Position numbers and translations under genes: made by a program. From Streptomyces alanosinicus (GTDB lineage: Bacteria; Actinomycetota; Actinomycetes; Streptomycetales; Streptomycetaceae), in contig NZ_BMVG01000010.1 in assembly GCF_014650595.1 (NCBI RefSeq), forward strand, positions 1 through 64,000: a stretch of DNA of 64,000 bases, given 5' to 3'. The notes below the pieces were generated by a model. It was given only the letters and a program-made list of their open reading frames with translations, made no database searches and was not told where the DNA came from. Below are positions 23,829-32,352 of the stretch, piece after piece (the stretch's first letter is position 1; every line of letters begins with the position of its first letter).

Positions 23829-25321
23829 GGCCTGCCGGCGGCCGCCGCGCCGCGCGGCTGGTGGACGCCGTGGACGCCCGGCTGCCCGCGCTCCGGGGCG
23901 GCTCGCTGCTGCGCAAGGCGTTCCCCGACCACTGGTCCTTCCTGCTCGGCGAACTCGCCCTGTACAGCCTGCTGGTGCTGATCCTGACCGGGGTCTGGCT
24001 GACCCTGTTCTTCCAGCCGGAGATGCGCGAGGTCGTCTACGCGGGCCCCTACGCGCCACTGCGCGGAGTGCGCATGTCGGCCGCCTTCGACTCCACCCTG
24101 CACATCAGCTTCGACGTACGCGGCGGGCTGCTGATGCGGCAGACCCACCACTGGGCCGCGCTGGTCTTCCTCGCCGCGATCGGCGTGCACCTGCTGCGGA
24201 TCTTCTTCACCGGCGCCTTCCGCCGGCCCCGCGAGCTGAACTGGGCCGTCGGCCTCACCCTGTTCGTGCTCTCGCTCGCCGAGGGCTTCGCCGGCTACTC
24301 GCTCCCCGACGACCTGCTCTCCGGGACCGGGCTGCGTATCGCGCAGGGCATCATGCTGTCGATCCCGGTCGTCGGCACGTACGTCGCCTTCTTCGTGTTC
24401 GGCGGCGCGTACCCGGCCCACGACATCGTCACCCGTCTGTACCCGGTGCACGTCCTGCTGCTCCCGGGAGCGCTCCTCGCCCTGGTCGCCGTACATCTGA
24501 TGCTGGTGGTGCATCTCAAGCACACCCAGTGGCGCGGTCCGGGCCGCACCCAGGCCAACGCCGTCGGCAAGCCGTTCTTCCCGCAGTTCACCGCCTCCTC
24601 CGGGGGCCTGGCCGTCGCCGTGACCGGCCTGCTGGTGCTCCTGTCCGGCCTCGCCCAGGTCAACCCGGTCTGGAACTACGGCCCCTACCGCCCCGACCAG
24701 GCCTCCACCGGCTCCCAGCCCGACTGGTACGTCGGCTTCCTGGAGGGCGCGCTGCGGCTCGTCCCGCCGTGGGAGACGAACCTCGCGGGCCACACCCTCA
24801 TGTGGAACGTCCTGCTCCCGGCGGTCGTCCTGCCGGGAGCGCTGTTCGCCGTGCTGTACGCCTATCCGTTCGTGGAGCAGCGGCTGACGGGGGAGGGGCG
24901 CACCGAGCGGCATCTGTGCGACCGTCCCCGGGAGCGGCCCGTCCGCACCGGGCTCGGCGTGGCCGGCACCGTGTTCTACGGCGTGCTGCTGCTGGCCGGC
25001 GGCAACGACATCGTCGCCCAGACCTTCCGCATCTCCGTCAACGGCCTCACCTGGGTGCTGCGCATCGCCCTGATCGTGGCCCCGGTCCTCGCCTTCCTGC
25101 TGACCCGGTGGCTGTGCCGGGCCCTGACGGCGGCCGAGACCGAGCGGCTGGCCGAGGGCGTGCCCACGGGCGAGATCAGGCAGAGCGTCACCGGCGGCTA
25201 CGAGAGCGGGCGCGAGCCCGTCGCCGCGTTCCGGCCCGGCGCGCCGCGCAGAGCGCTCACCGGCGCGCGTACTGGAACACCATCCCGTACACCCCACGCG
25301 CCAGAACGCCCAGACCGATGA
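23825..25321 (+). CDS. Accessory cytochrome b (QcrB-like)
   Basis: The 498-residue protein has eight to nine membrane helices and the pattern of the cytochrome bc1 complex cytochrome b of Actinobacteria. The haem-ligand regions are visible as RQTHHWAALVFLAAIGVHLLR and YPVHVLLLPGALLALVAVHL. The quinol-site region PDWYVGFLEGALRLVPPWE is also present. No qcrA or qcrC gene is near, so this is an accessory copy that would need partners from elsewhere or act in a different complex. The ATG at 23825 overlaps the preceding stop. Its last 65 bases overlap the convergent ctaF-like gene. Confidence 0.88.
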   Translation: MRPAGGRRAARLVDAVDARLPALRGGSLLRKAFPDHWSFLLGELALYSLLVLILTGVWLTLFFQPEMREVVYAGPYAPLRGVRMSAAFDSTLHISFDVRGGLLMRQTHHWAALVFLAAIGVHLLRIFFTGAFRRPRELNWAVGLTLFVLSLAEGFAGYSLPDDLLSGTGLRIAQGIMLSIPVVGTYVAFFVFGGAYPAHDIVTRLYPVHVLLLPGALLALVAVHLMLVVHLKHTQWRGPGRTQANAVGKPFFPQFTASSGGLAVAVTGLLVLLSGLAQVNPVWNYGPYRPDQASTGSQPDWYVGFLEGALRLVPPWETNLAGHTLMWNVLLPAVVLPGALFAVLYAYPFVEQRLTGEGRTERHLCDRPRERPVRTGLGVAGTVFYGVLLLAGGNDIVAQTFRISVNGLTWVLRIALIVAPVLAFLLTRWLCRALTAAETERLAEGVPTGEIRQSVTGGYESGREPVAAFRPGAPRRALTGARTGTPSRTPHAPERPDR

Positions 25322-25640
25322 GGAACAGCCACAGCCCGAAGACCACCCCGGTCGCCGTCATCGCGAAACCGAGCGCGGTCAGGACCGGCCACGGGCTCTC
25401 GTCGGGGAAGAACGCCACCGGCCCGGCCCCGTCCGCCACGTCCGCGTCGCCGCGGTCCTGCGCCCGCGCTCCCCGGCGCCGGTACTGGATCAGACAGAAG
25501 AACGCGACCAGCGCGGCCATCGCGCACGCGACGACCAGCGCGACCGTGCCCGTCTCGTCCCGCGACCACACCCCGTACAGTGCCGCGGACCCGCCGAAGA
25601 ACACCGCCACCCCGCCGAACAGCATCGCCTCCGCCCTCAC
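25257..25640 (-). CDS. ctaF: Cytochrome c oxidase subunit IV-like protein
   Basis: The 127-residue protein has four hydrophobic helices in two pairs (about residues 6-25, 33-50, 88-105 and 107-122). Between them is a hydrophilic loop with the FFPDESPWP motif seen in actinobacterial oxidase subunit IV. The GTG at 25640 overlaps the stop of the CtaD gene as GTGA; ATG at 25625 is an alternative. It would assist oxidase assembly or stability in the membrane. Confidence 0.82.
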   Translation of the reverse strand: MRAEAMLFGGVAVFFGGSAALYGVWSRDETGTVALVVACAMAALVAFFCLIQYRRRGARAQDRGDADVADGAGPVAFFPDESPWPVLTALGFAMTATGVVFGLWLFLIGLGVLARGVYGMVFQYARR

Positions 25641-27328
25641 CGGCTGCCCTCCTCCTCGGCCCGGCGCACGACCTCCGGATGGTGCAGGTCGAAGGCGGGC
25701 GACTCCGAGCGGATCCGGGGCAGCGCCAGGAAGTTGTGGCGCGGCGGCGGGCAGGATGTCGCCCACTCCAGGCCGCGGCCCCACCCCCAGGGGTCGTCCA
25801 CGGTGACCCGCTCGCCTCTGGCGGCGGTGCGCCACACGTTGTAGAGGAACGGCAGGGTGGAGATGCCGAGCAGGAACGCGCCCGCCGACGACAGGGTGTT
25901 GAGCAGGGTGAAGCCGTCCTCGGGCAGATAGTCCGCGTACCGGCGGGGCATACCGGCCTCGCCGAGCCAGTGCTGCACCAGGAACGTCAGCTGGAACGCC
26001 GGGAACAGCAGCCAGAAGTGCAGCCTGCCGAGCCGCTCGTCCAGCATCTTCCCGGTGAACTTCGGCCACCAGAAGTAGAACCCGGCGAACATCGCGAACA
26101 CCACCGTGCCGAACAGCACATAGTGCAGATGCGCCACGATGAAATAGGTGTCGGTCAGATGGAAGTCCAGCGGCGGCGAGGCGATCAGCACCCCGCTCAG
26201 CCCGCCCAGCAGGAACGACACCAGGAACCCCAGCGACCACAGCATCGGCGTCTCGAACGAGACGGACCCGTGGACCATGGTCCCGATCCAGGCGAAGAAC
26301 TTGATGCCGGTGGGCACCGCGATCAGGAACGACATGACGGAGAAGAACGGCAGCAGGACCGCGCCGGTCGCGAACATGTGGTGCGCCCACACCACCGCCG
26401 ACAGCATGGTGATCGCGATCGTGGCCCCGATCATCGGCAGATAGCCGAACAGCGGCTTGCGGGAGAACACCGGCAGGATCTCCGAGACGATCCCGAAGAA
26501 CGGCAGCGCCACGATGTAGACCTCGGGATGCCCGAAGAACCAGAACAGGTGCTGCCACAGCAGCGCGCCCCCGTTCGCCGCGTCGAAGACGTGCGCCCCG
26601 AACTTCCGGTCCGCCTCCAGCACCAGCAGCGCCGCGGTGAGCACCGGGAACGCGGGCAGGACCAGGATCGAGGTGAACAGCACGTTCCAGGTGAAGATCG
26701 GCATCCGGAACATCGTCATGCCCGGCGCGCGCAGGGACAGGATCGTGGCGACGAAGTTCACCGCCGTCAGCGTCGTCGACACCCCCGAGACCACCAGTCC
26801 CATCACCCACAGGTCGCCGCCCGCGCCGGGGGTGAAGTAGGCGCTGTTCAGGGGCGCGTAGGCGAACCAGCCGAAGGACGCCGCCCCGCCGGGCACCAGG
26901 AAGCCGGAGACCACCATCAGGCCGCCGAACAGGTACATCCAGTACGACAGCGCGTTCAGCCGGGGGAAGGCCAGGTCGGGCGCGCCGATCTGCAGCGGCA
27001 TCACCGCGTTGGCGAACCCGGCGAACATCGGGGTCGCGAACAGCAGCATCATGATCGTGCCGTGGATCGTGAAGAACTGGTCGTAGCCCTGCTCGCTCAG
27101 GAACTGCAGACCGGGCCGGACGAGTTCCGCGCGCATGCCGAGGGCGAGCAGCCCCGCGAAGAGGAAGAAGCAGAACGCCGTGACCATGTAGAGCCGGCCG
27201 ATGACCTTGTGGTCGGCGGTGGAGATCCAGCGCAGCAGCGTGCGGCCGGGACGGGGTGCGGGCGCTGTGTACCGCGCGATCACCTCGTCAATGTCCGACA
27301 TTCCGGGCATATCCGATAGTTCCGTCAT
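25637..27328 (-). CDS. ctaD: Accessory cytochrome c oxidase subunit I
   Basis: The 563-residue haem-copper oxidase subunit I has twelve helices. Haem and copper ligands are visible in FFTIHGTIMM, the FWFFGHPEVYIVALP motif with the His-Tyr pair region, WAHHMFATG and IVAHLHYVLFG. The end CPPPRHNF is typical of actinobacterial CtaD. It is coupled to ctaF, but no subunit II or III gene is nearby. This makes it an additional oxidase core that would borrow subunits or supply an alternative isoform. A decayed third-party ctaD fragment lies at 44340-44758. Confidence 0.93.
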   Translation of the reverse strand: MTELSDMPGMSDIDEVIARYTAPAPRPGRTLLRWISTADHKVIGRLYMVTAFCFFLFAGLLALGMRAELVRPGLQFLSEQGYDQFFTIHGTIMMLLFATPMFAGFANAVMPLQIGAPDLAFPRLNALSYWMYLFGGLMVVSGFLVPGGAASFGWFAYAPLNSAYFTPGAGGDLWVMGLVVSGVSTTLTAVNFVATILSLRAPGMTMFRMPIFTWNVLFTSILVLPAFPVLTAALLVLEADRKFGAHVFDAANGGALLWQHLFWFFGHPEVYIVALPFFGIVSEILPVFSRKPLFGYLPMIGATIAITMLSAVVWAHHMFATGAVLLPFFSVMSFLIAVPTGIKFFAWIGTMVHGSVSFETPMLWSLGFLVSFLLGGLSGVLIASPPLDFHLTDTYFIVAHLHYVLFGTVVFAMFAGFYFWWPKFTGKMLDERLGRLHFWLLFPAFQLTFLVQHWLGEAGMPRRYADYLPEDGFTLLNTLSSAGAFLLGISTLPFLYNVWRTAARGERVTVDDPWGWGRGLEWATSCPPPRHNFLALPRIRSESPAFDLHHPEVVRRAEEEGSR

Positions 27329-27416
27329 TGCGCGTCACGCTACCCGGGACGCCTTCCCGGCAAACTCCCCCTTCGCGGGGCGGCGCTCCTCGGCGGGGCG
27401 GCGCCCGGGTGAGGCG

Positions 27417-28004
27417 TCAGGCGGCGTGGGTCTTGGCGAGCAGTTCCAGGACCTCGGTCGTCGTGCCGCTCTCGCCGAGCCTCGGGAAGATGTGCTCGAC
27501 GCTGTTCGTGTGGGCCTCGGGCACGGCGTCGGCCATCGCGTCGGTGGCGAGGGTGACGTGGTAGCCGTGGGCGTAGGCGTCACGGGCGGTGGACTCCACG
27601 CCGATGCTGGTGGCGATGCCGGTCAGCACGATCTGGGTGATGCCGCGGCGGCGCAGCTGGACATCCAGTCCGGTGCCGTGGAAGGCGCTCCAGTTGTGCT
27701 TGGTGACGTGGAGGTCGCCGGGGTGGCCGGACAGCTCGCCGACGATGACGTCCCAGCCGTCCGGGAAGGCCAGGCCCCCGGGCCGGCGCTCGGTACGGCC
27801 GGGGACCGCGTCGGCGCCGTCGGCGGCGAAGGAGACACGGACCAGGACCACGGGCAGGTTCCGGGCGCGGAAGGCGTCGGCGAGCTCGGCGGTGCGCGCC
27901 ACGACCTCCGGGCCGGTGTACGGCTGGGTCGGCATCGCCGTGATGCCGTTCTGCAGGTCGATCGCGACGAGGGCGGTACGGGGGTCGAGCGTGGTGAGCG
28001 ACAT
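27417..28004 (-). CDS. Isochorismatase-fold hydrolase
   Basis: The 195-residue protein has the cysteine hydrolase/isochorismatase fold: TALVAIDLQNGI near the N terminus (catalytic Asp), VTKHNWSAFHGTGLD (catalytic Lys) and TGIATSIGVESTARDAYAHGY. In the last motif the nucleophilic Cys of amidases is replaced by Gly, as is known for true isochorismatases that cleave a vinyl ether. The substrate is not clear. It is 49 bases downstream of a MarR regulator on the same strand and is probably controlled by it. Confidence 0.85.
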   Translation of the reverse strand: MSLTTLDPRTALVAIDLQNGITAMPTQPYTGPEVVARTAELADAFRARNLPVVLVRVSFAADGADAVPGRTERRPGGLAFPDGWDVIVGELSGHPGDLHVTKHNWSAFHGTGLDVQLRRRGITQIVLTGIATSIGVESTARDAYAHGYHVTLATDAMADAVPEAHTNSVEHIFPRLGESGTTTEVLELLAKTHAA

Positions 28005-28053
28005 GGGTCGGTCAGGCCTTTCCGGGGGTGGTGGTGCGGGCGGTGAGCCTCTG

Positions 28054-28491
28054 TCAGGGCTGCGACAGTCGTTCCATCAACTCCAGTGCCCGGAGGACGG
28101 TCTGCCGTTCCTCCTCCGAGTAGCGGTCCTGGAAGGCGCGGGCCAGCCACTCCTCGCGCACCTGCCGGTTGCCTTCCGTGCGGGCCCTGCCCGCGTCGGT
28201 CAGCGTGACCAGCTGGCGGCGGCCGTCCTCCGGGTCGGGGGCGCGCCGGATCAGACCGTGCTGGTCCAGGGCGGCCAGCGTGGTCGCCATCGACTGCGGG
28301 CGCACGCCCTCGGCGGCGGCGAGCGCGCTGGCCGTGGCGGCGCCGTGCTTGCCGACCAGGGTGAGCGCCGACTCCTGCGAAGGGCTGAGGTCGGTGTCCT
28401 GCGCGACCTCGCGGATACGACGCCGCAGCCGGCTGAACACCACACGCAGATCGCGCGCGGCGCGGGTGGCGGAGTCGGAGATGTCAGCCAT
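28054..28491 (-). CDS. MarR-family regulator
   Basis: The 145-residue protein has the winged-helix pattern of MarR: LSPSQESALTLVGKHGAATASALAAAEGV, VRPQSMATTLAALDQHGLIRRAPDPEDGRRQLVTLTDAGR with the wing Asp-Arg residues. It probably represses itself and the following isochorismatase-fold gene, and may respond to a phenolic compound. ATG at 28491 was preferred to 28518. It is divergent from the phosphoesterase gene. Confidence 0.9.
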   Translation of the reverse strand: MADISDSATRAARDLRVVFSRLRRRIREVAQDTDLSPSQESALTLVGKHGAATASALAAAEGVRPQSMATTLAALDQHGLIRRAPDPEDGRRQLVTLTDAGRARTEGNRQVREEWLARAFQDRYSEEERQTVLRALELMERLSQP

Positions 28492-28606
28492 GCCGTCAGC
28501 GTACGACCGCCAGCCCAAACTGTCCAGCTTGAACTGTTCAGTCTTGCCTGATTGATTTGCGGAGGGTCCGCCGCCGGCCGTCCGCCGCCTCGGTTACGTT
28601 GGCCCT

Positions 28607-29107
28607 GTGCGACTGCTGATCGTGTCCGACACCCATCTGCCGAAGCGCGCCAAGCGGCTCCCGGACCAGCTGCTGGCCGAACTCCCGCACGCGGACGTGG
28701 TGTTCCACGCCGGTGACTGGGTGGACACCGCCACCCTGGACCTGCTGGAGAGCCGCAGCCGCCGGCTCATCGGCGTCCACGGCAACAACGACGGACCCGA
28801 GCTGCGGGCCCGGCTCCCCGAGACGGCGTACGCCGAGCTGGGCGGCCTGCGCTTCGGCGTCGTGCACGAGACCGGCCCCGCCCAGGGCCGCGAGGCGCGC
28901 TGCGCCGCCCGCTTCCCCGACCTCGACGTGCTGGTCTTCGGGCACAGCCACATCCCCTGGGACACCACCGCCCCGACCGGACTGCGCCTGCTCAACCCCG
29001 GCTCCCCGACCGACCGCCGCCGCCAGCCCCACCGCACCTATCTGACGGCCACGGTCGCCGACGGCGCGCTGACCGAGGTGACCTTGCACCGTCTGCCGAA
29101 TCCCTAG
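28607..29107 (+). CDS. YfcE/MJ0936-type metallophosphoesterase
   Basis: The 166-residue protein has all calcineurin-like metal-binding motifs in order: SDTHLP, HAGDW, GNNDG, VVHET and FGHSHIP. It is a small cytoplasmic phosphodiesterase of the YfcE type; the substrate is unknown. The start is GTG at 28607. The TAG stop lies in the CTAG that begins the MITE-like element, so the original C terminus may have differed. Confidence 0.88.
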   Translation: MRLLIVSDTHLPKRAKRLPDQLLAELPHADVVFHAGDWVDTATLDLLESRSRRLIGVHGNNDGPELRARLPETAYAELGGLRFGVVHETGPAQGREARCAARFPDLDVLVFGHSHIPWDTTAPTGLRLLNPGSPTDRRRQPHRTYLTATVADGALTEVTLHRLPNP

Positions 29108-29331
29108 GGCCTGCCGTCAAACTCCCTCCCCCGCTGCCTTGAGGGCGTGGGAGGTGCCCCCAGCCCGGCGGGGGCTGGCACGCACTCCCCCAGAGGGGGC
29201 ACCCCCAGCCGCGTTGTCGTCGGTCGCCGACACGCCGTGTCGACTCCCTCCTCCGCCTTGCAGCTGCATGTACCAGCCCCCGCCGGGCCCGCCCTCCGGG
29301 CGGACGACGGGAGTTTGACGACAGGCCCTAG
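29104..29331. mobile_element. 228-bp MITE-like element
   Basis: The two ends are 23-bp inverted repeats with one mismatch, starting CTAGGGCCTG and ending CAGGCCCTAG. The element has no coding capacity and is rich in C/G runs. CTAG stands at both ends, which fits insertion at a TA or CTAG target as used by IS630-type transposases. It has landed in the stop codon of the phosphoesterase gene. A 20-base exact copy of the right end is at 14327-14346. Confidence 0.8.
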
Positions 29332-29402
29332 CGGGCAGCCGGCGGTGACGGCCTCCCGTCTGCCGGGATCCGTGCGCCTGCGGGTGCGCGTGGTGCGTGC
29401 CC

Positions 29403-29427
29403 GGTCACGCAGTTCCCCGCGCCCCTA
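29403..29427. repeat. Dispersed Streptomyces GCGGGGAACTGCG repeat
   Basis: The segment reads as GGGGCGCGGGGAACTGCGTG on the minus strand. This is a short sequence I know as very common after genes in Streptomyces. It starts at the CTAG that provides the stop codon of coxG. Confidence 0.55.
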
Positions 29428-30066
29428 GGTAGCTGTGCGGCGCCGGGGTGACGTCGTTCGGCCTCTCCGCCGCAGGTGTGCCGCGGCTCCGGCCAGTACG
29501 GCGAGCACCAGCGCCACCGCTGCCGCGCGCTTGGCCACCGGTATCCCGGCCGTGCGCAGGAGGTCGAGCGGCTGGGGCTGCTCGTCGGCGGGGGCGGCCG
29601 GTTCCTCCGCGGCCGGCTCGGGGCGCGTCGCCAGCCGCTCCGCCAGGCAGTCGGCGAACCGGCCCACCAGCCGCTCGCCCACCTCCGCCAGCACGCCCCG
29701 CCCGAACTGGGCCGGGCGGCCGGTCACCGTCAGGTCGGTCCGCACCGACACCGCCGTACCGCCGTCGTGCTCGCTGAGCGTGCCGGTGACCGTCGCCCTG
29801 GCCGTGCCCTGCCCCCGGGTCTCCCGGCCGCTGGCCACCAGCACCATCCGGTGCGCCACCGCGTCCTGCTCCTCGAAGACCGCCGTACCCCGGTAGACGA
29901 CGGTCACCGGGCCGAGCGTGACCTTCACCGAGCCGGTCACGGTCGTGCCGTCGTACTCCTCCACCACCGCACCCGGCAGACAGGGCGCGACCCGTTCGAT
30001 GTCGAGGAGCGCGTGCCAGGCGTCGTCGACCGGGACGGGGACGGTGAACTCGTGGTGCAACTCCAT
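29425..30066 (-). CDS. coxG: CoxG-like SRPBCC protein
   Basis: The 213-residue protein begins with the carbon monoxide dehydrogenase subunit G domain (MELHHEFTVPVPVDDAWHALLDIERVAPCLPGA, about residues 1-145). It ends with a Pro/Glu-rich linker and one membrane helix (about 175-195) with a basic tail. CoxG proteins help attach the hydroxylase to the membrane. It is the last gene of the cox operon, 21 bases after coxF. Confidence 0.88.
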   Translation of the reverse strand: MELHHEFTVPVPVDDAWHALLDIERVAPCLPGAVVEEYDGTTVTGSVKVTLGPVTVVYRGTAVFEEQDAVAHRMVLVASGRETRGQGTARATVTGTLSEHDGGTAVSVRTDLTVTGRPAQFGRGVLAEVGERLVGRFADCLAERLATRPEPAAEEPAAPADEQPQPLDLLRTAGIPVAKRAAAVALVLAVLAGAAAHLRRRGRTTSPRRRTAT

Positions 30067-30087
30067 GACGTGCTCCTCCCGGACGGG

Positions 30088-31191
30088 TCAGACCGCCGTC
30101 GGATGGATGGCACCGGCGGTGCCGGTCAGCGGCGCGCCGCTGCCGCCCCAGCGCAGGGCGACGATCTCGGCGGCGACGGAGACGGCGACCTCCTCGGGCG
30201 TACGGGCCCCGAGGTCCAGCCCGAGCGGCGAGCGAAGCCGGGACAGCTCGGCCTCGGTCAGTCCGGCCTCGGTGAGGCGCTCGCGCCGCTCGGCATGGGT
30301 CTTCCGGCTGCCCATCGCCCCGATATAGGCGGCCGGGCGGCGCAGGGCCTCCTGAAGCAGCGGCACATCGAACTTCGGGTCGTGGGTGAGGACGCAGATC
30401 ACCGTGCGGTCGTCGGTCCCGGTGGCAGCGAGATAGCGGTGCGGCCACTCGACCACGACCTCGGCGCCCGCCGGGAAACGCCGGGGCGTGGCGAAGACCG
30501 GGCGGGCGTCGCAGACGGTGACCCGGTAGCCGAGGAAGTCACCGATCCGGGCCACCGCGGCCGCGTAGTCGATCGCGCCGAAGACGAGCATGCGCGGCGG
30601 CGGCGCGAACGACTGCAGGAACACGGTGACCTCGTCCGCACGGCGCTCGCCGTGCGGACCGTAGTGCCGCTGGAGCGAGGCGCCGAGCGCGAGTTCGCCG
30701 CGTGCGTCGGCGCTGACGGCGACATCGAGACCACCCGCGCCGAGCGTGCCCGCCGCCCGGTCCGGCCAGACCGCGAGCGTGGCACCGCGCGGCGCGGGCC
30801 CCGCCACCACCGTGGCCACGGTCACCGGTTCGCCCGCGGCGACCGACGCGGCGACCGCGCCGAACGCCGGGTCCGACGCGGCGGTCACCGGCCGTACCAG
30901 CAGGGTGATCTCACCGCCGCAGGTGAGCCCGACCGCGAACGCGTCCTCGTCGCTGTAGCCGAACGTCTCCAGCCGGGGCTCACCGCTCGCCACGACCTCC
31001 CGGGCGAGCTCGAACACCGCCCCCTCCACACAGCCCCCGGACACACTGCCCACGACCTCGTCGTCCGGGCCCACCGCCATCGCGGCACCGGGCCCACGCG
31101 GCGCGCTGCGGCTGACCGCCACGACGGTGGCCAGGCCGAACGGGATCCCGGCCGCGTGCCAGCGGGCCAGCGCCGGCAGAATCTCACGCAC
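30088..31191 (-). CDS. coxF: XdhC/CoxF-family molybdenum cofactor maturation protein
   Basis: The 367-residue protein has the XdhC N domain (LATVVAVSRSAPRGPGAAMAVGPDDEVVGSVSGGCVEGAVFE) and the Rossmann-like C domain (MLVFGAIDYAAAVARIGDFLGYRVTVCDAR and YIGAMGSRKTHAERRERL). Family members load a sulfurated or modified cofactor into the hydroxylase. It overlaps the next upstream gene (coxE) by 8 bases, so the two are coupled. Confidence 0.9.
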   Translation of the reverse strand: MREILPALARWHAAGIPFGLATVVAVSRSAPRGPGAAMAVGPDDEVVGSVSGGCVEGAVFELAREVVASGEPRLETFGYSDEDAFAVGLTCGGEITLLVRPVTAASDPAFGAVAASVAAGEPVTVATVVAGPAPRGATLAVWPDRAAGTLGAGGLDVAVSADARGELALGASLQRHYGPHGERRADEVTVFLQSFAPPPRMLVFGAIDYAAAVARIGDFLGYRVTVCDARPVFATPRRFPAGAEVVVEWPHRYLAATGTDDRTVICVLTHDPKFDVPLLQEALRRPAAYIGAMGSRKTHAERRERLTEAGLTEAELSRLRSPLGLDLGARTPEEVAVSVAAEIVALRWGGSGAPLTGTAGAIHPTAV

Positions 31192-32347
31192 GATCCGCTC
31201 CTCTCACCCGCTCCGCCCCGGCGTCCGCGCCCCGCACCACCGCCGCCAGCCGCTCCAGCGCCGCCAGACTGTGCCCCTCGAGGAAGGCGTCCACGCTCGG
31301 CAGCGCCGCCGCCATCCCGGCGGCCAGTGGCGCGTAACCCGGGCGGGCCTTGCGGGGGTTCGCCCAGACCACCTGGTGGGCCAGGGCGTGCAGCCGGCGC
31401 ATCTGCCGGCCGAGCAGCTCCGGATCGCCGCGTTCCCAGCCGTCCGAGAGCAGCACGACGATCGCCCCGCGGGCCATTCCGCGCTGCCCCCACCGGTTCA
31501 GGAACTCGCGGACCAGCTCGCCGAGCCGGGTGCCGCCGCGCCAGTCGGGCACGGCCGTCGCCACGGCCGCCATCGCCAACTCGGGGTCACGGTGGGAGAG
31601 TTCACGGGTCACCCGGGTCAGCCGGGTGCCGATGGTGAACACCTCCGTACGGCCCGCGCGTACCGCCGCGTGCGCGAACCGCAGCAGCGCGTCGGCGTAC
31701 GGCGCCATCGAGCCGCTCACGTCCACCAGCAGCACCACGCGGCGGGGCCGCTCCACCCGCGCGTGCCGGCGCAGCCGGGCCGGTTCCCCGCCCCGCCGCA
31801 GCAACTCCCGTACGGTGCGCCGCGGATCGACCTCGCCGCGCCGCGCGGGCCCGCGCCGCGCCGACCGACGCGCCTGGCCCCGCAGGGCGAACGCCGCGAG
31901 CAGTCGGCTCAGTTGGTCCCGTTCGGCGGCGTCCAGCGTGGCGACGTCGCGGTGCCGCAGCACCTCGGCCGAGCTGGCGAGCGCGGCGACCGGCGGTCCG
32001 GACGGCGCCTTCCCGCCCGGCGCACCCGCGCCCCTGGGCGCCCCGCGCGCGACGAGCCGGAGCCGGGGCGGGGGAGCGGTACGCGGGGCGTGAGCGGTGC
32101 GCCCGGCCGGGGACCCGAAGTACGCGGCGAACACCCGCTCGTACCGCTCCAGGTCGTCGTGCCCGCCGCACAGCGTGGCCCGCCCCGCCTCGTACACATC
32201 CGCACGCACCCCCGGCCGCAACACGGCCACGGCACGCAGGAACGCGTACAACCGCTCGGTGCTCGCCTCGACCCCGGCCGCACGCAGCGCCCGCACGAAC
32301 CCGACCAACACGCCGTCGGCCCCGAGCCGGCCGGTGTCCGTGCTCAT
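31184..32347 (-). CDS. coxE: CoxE-like von Willebrand factor A protein
   Basis: The 387-residue protein has the CoxE layout. An N-terminal region is followed by a basic Pro/Arg-rich stretch, then a VWA domain (about residues 200-370) with the MIDAS motif VVLLVDVSGSMAPYADALLRF and the later LSDGWERGD. It works with the CoxD AAA+ ATPase in building the active site. ATG at 32347 was used; a GTG at 32356 overlapping the coxD stop as GTGA is equally possible. Confidence 0.88.
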   Translation of the reverse strand: MSTDTGRLGADGVLVGFVRALRAAGVEASTERLYAFLRAVAVLRPGVRADVYEAGRATLCGGHDDLERYERVFAAYFGSPAGRTAHAPRTAPPPRLRLVARGAPRGAGAPGGKAPSGPPVAALASSAEVLRHRDVATLDAAERDQLSRLLAAFALRGQARRSARRGPARRGEVDPRRTVRELLRRGGEPARLRRHARVERPRRVVLLVDVSGSMAPYADALLRFAHAAVRAGRTEVFTIGTRLTRVTRELSHRDPELAMAAVATAVPDWRGGTRLGELVREFLNRWGQRGMARGAIVVLLSDGWERGDPELLGRQMRRLHALAHQVVWANPRKARPGYAPLAAGMAAALPSVDAFLEGHSLAALERLAAVVRGADAGAERVRGADRA

Positions 32348-32352
32348 CGTGC

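Noticed and set aside
27417..28004. Broken cysteine hydrolase
   Set aside because: The Gly in place of Cys is known in true isochorismatases, so loss of function is not implied.
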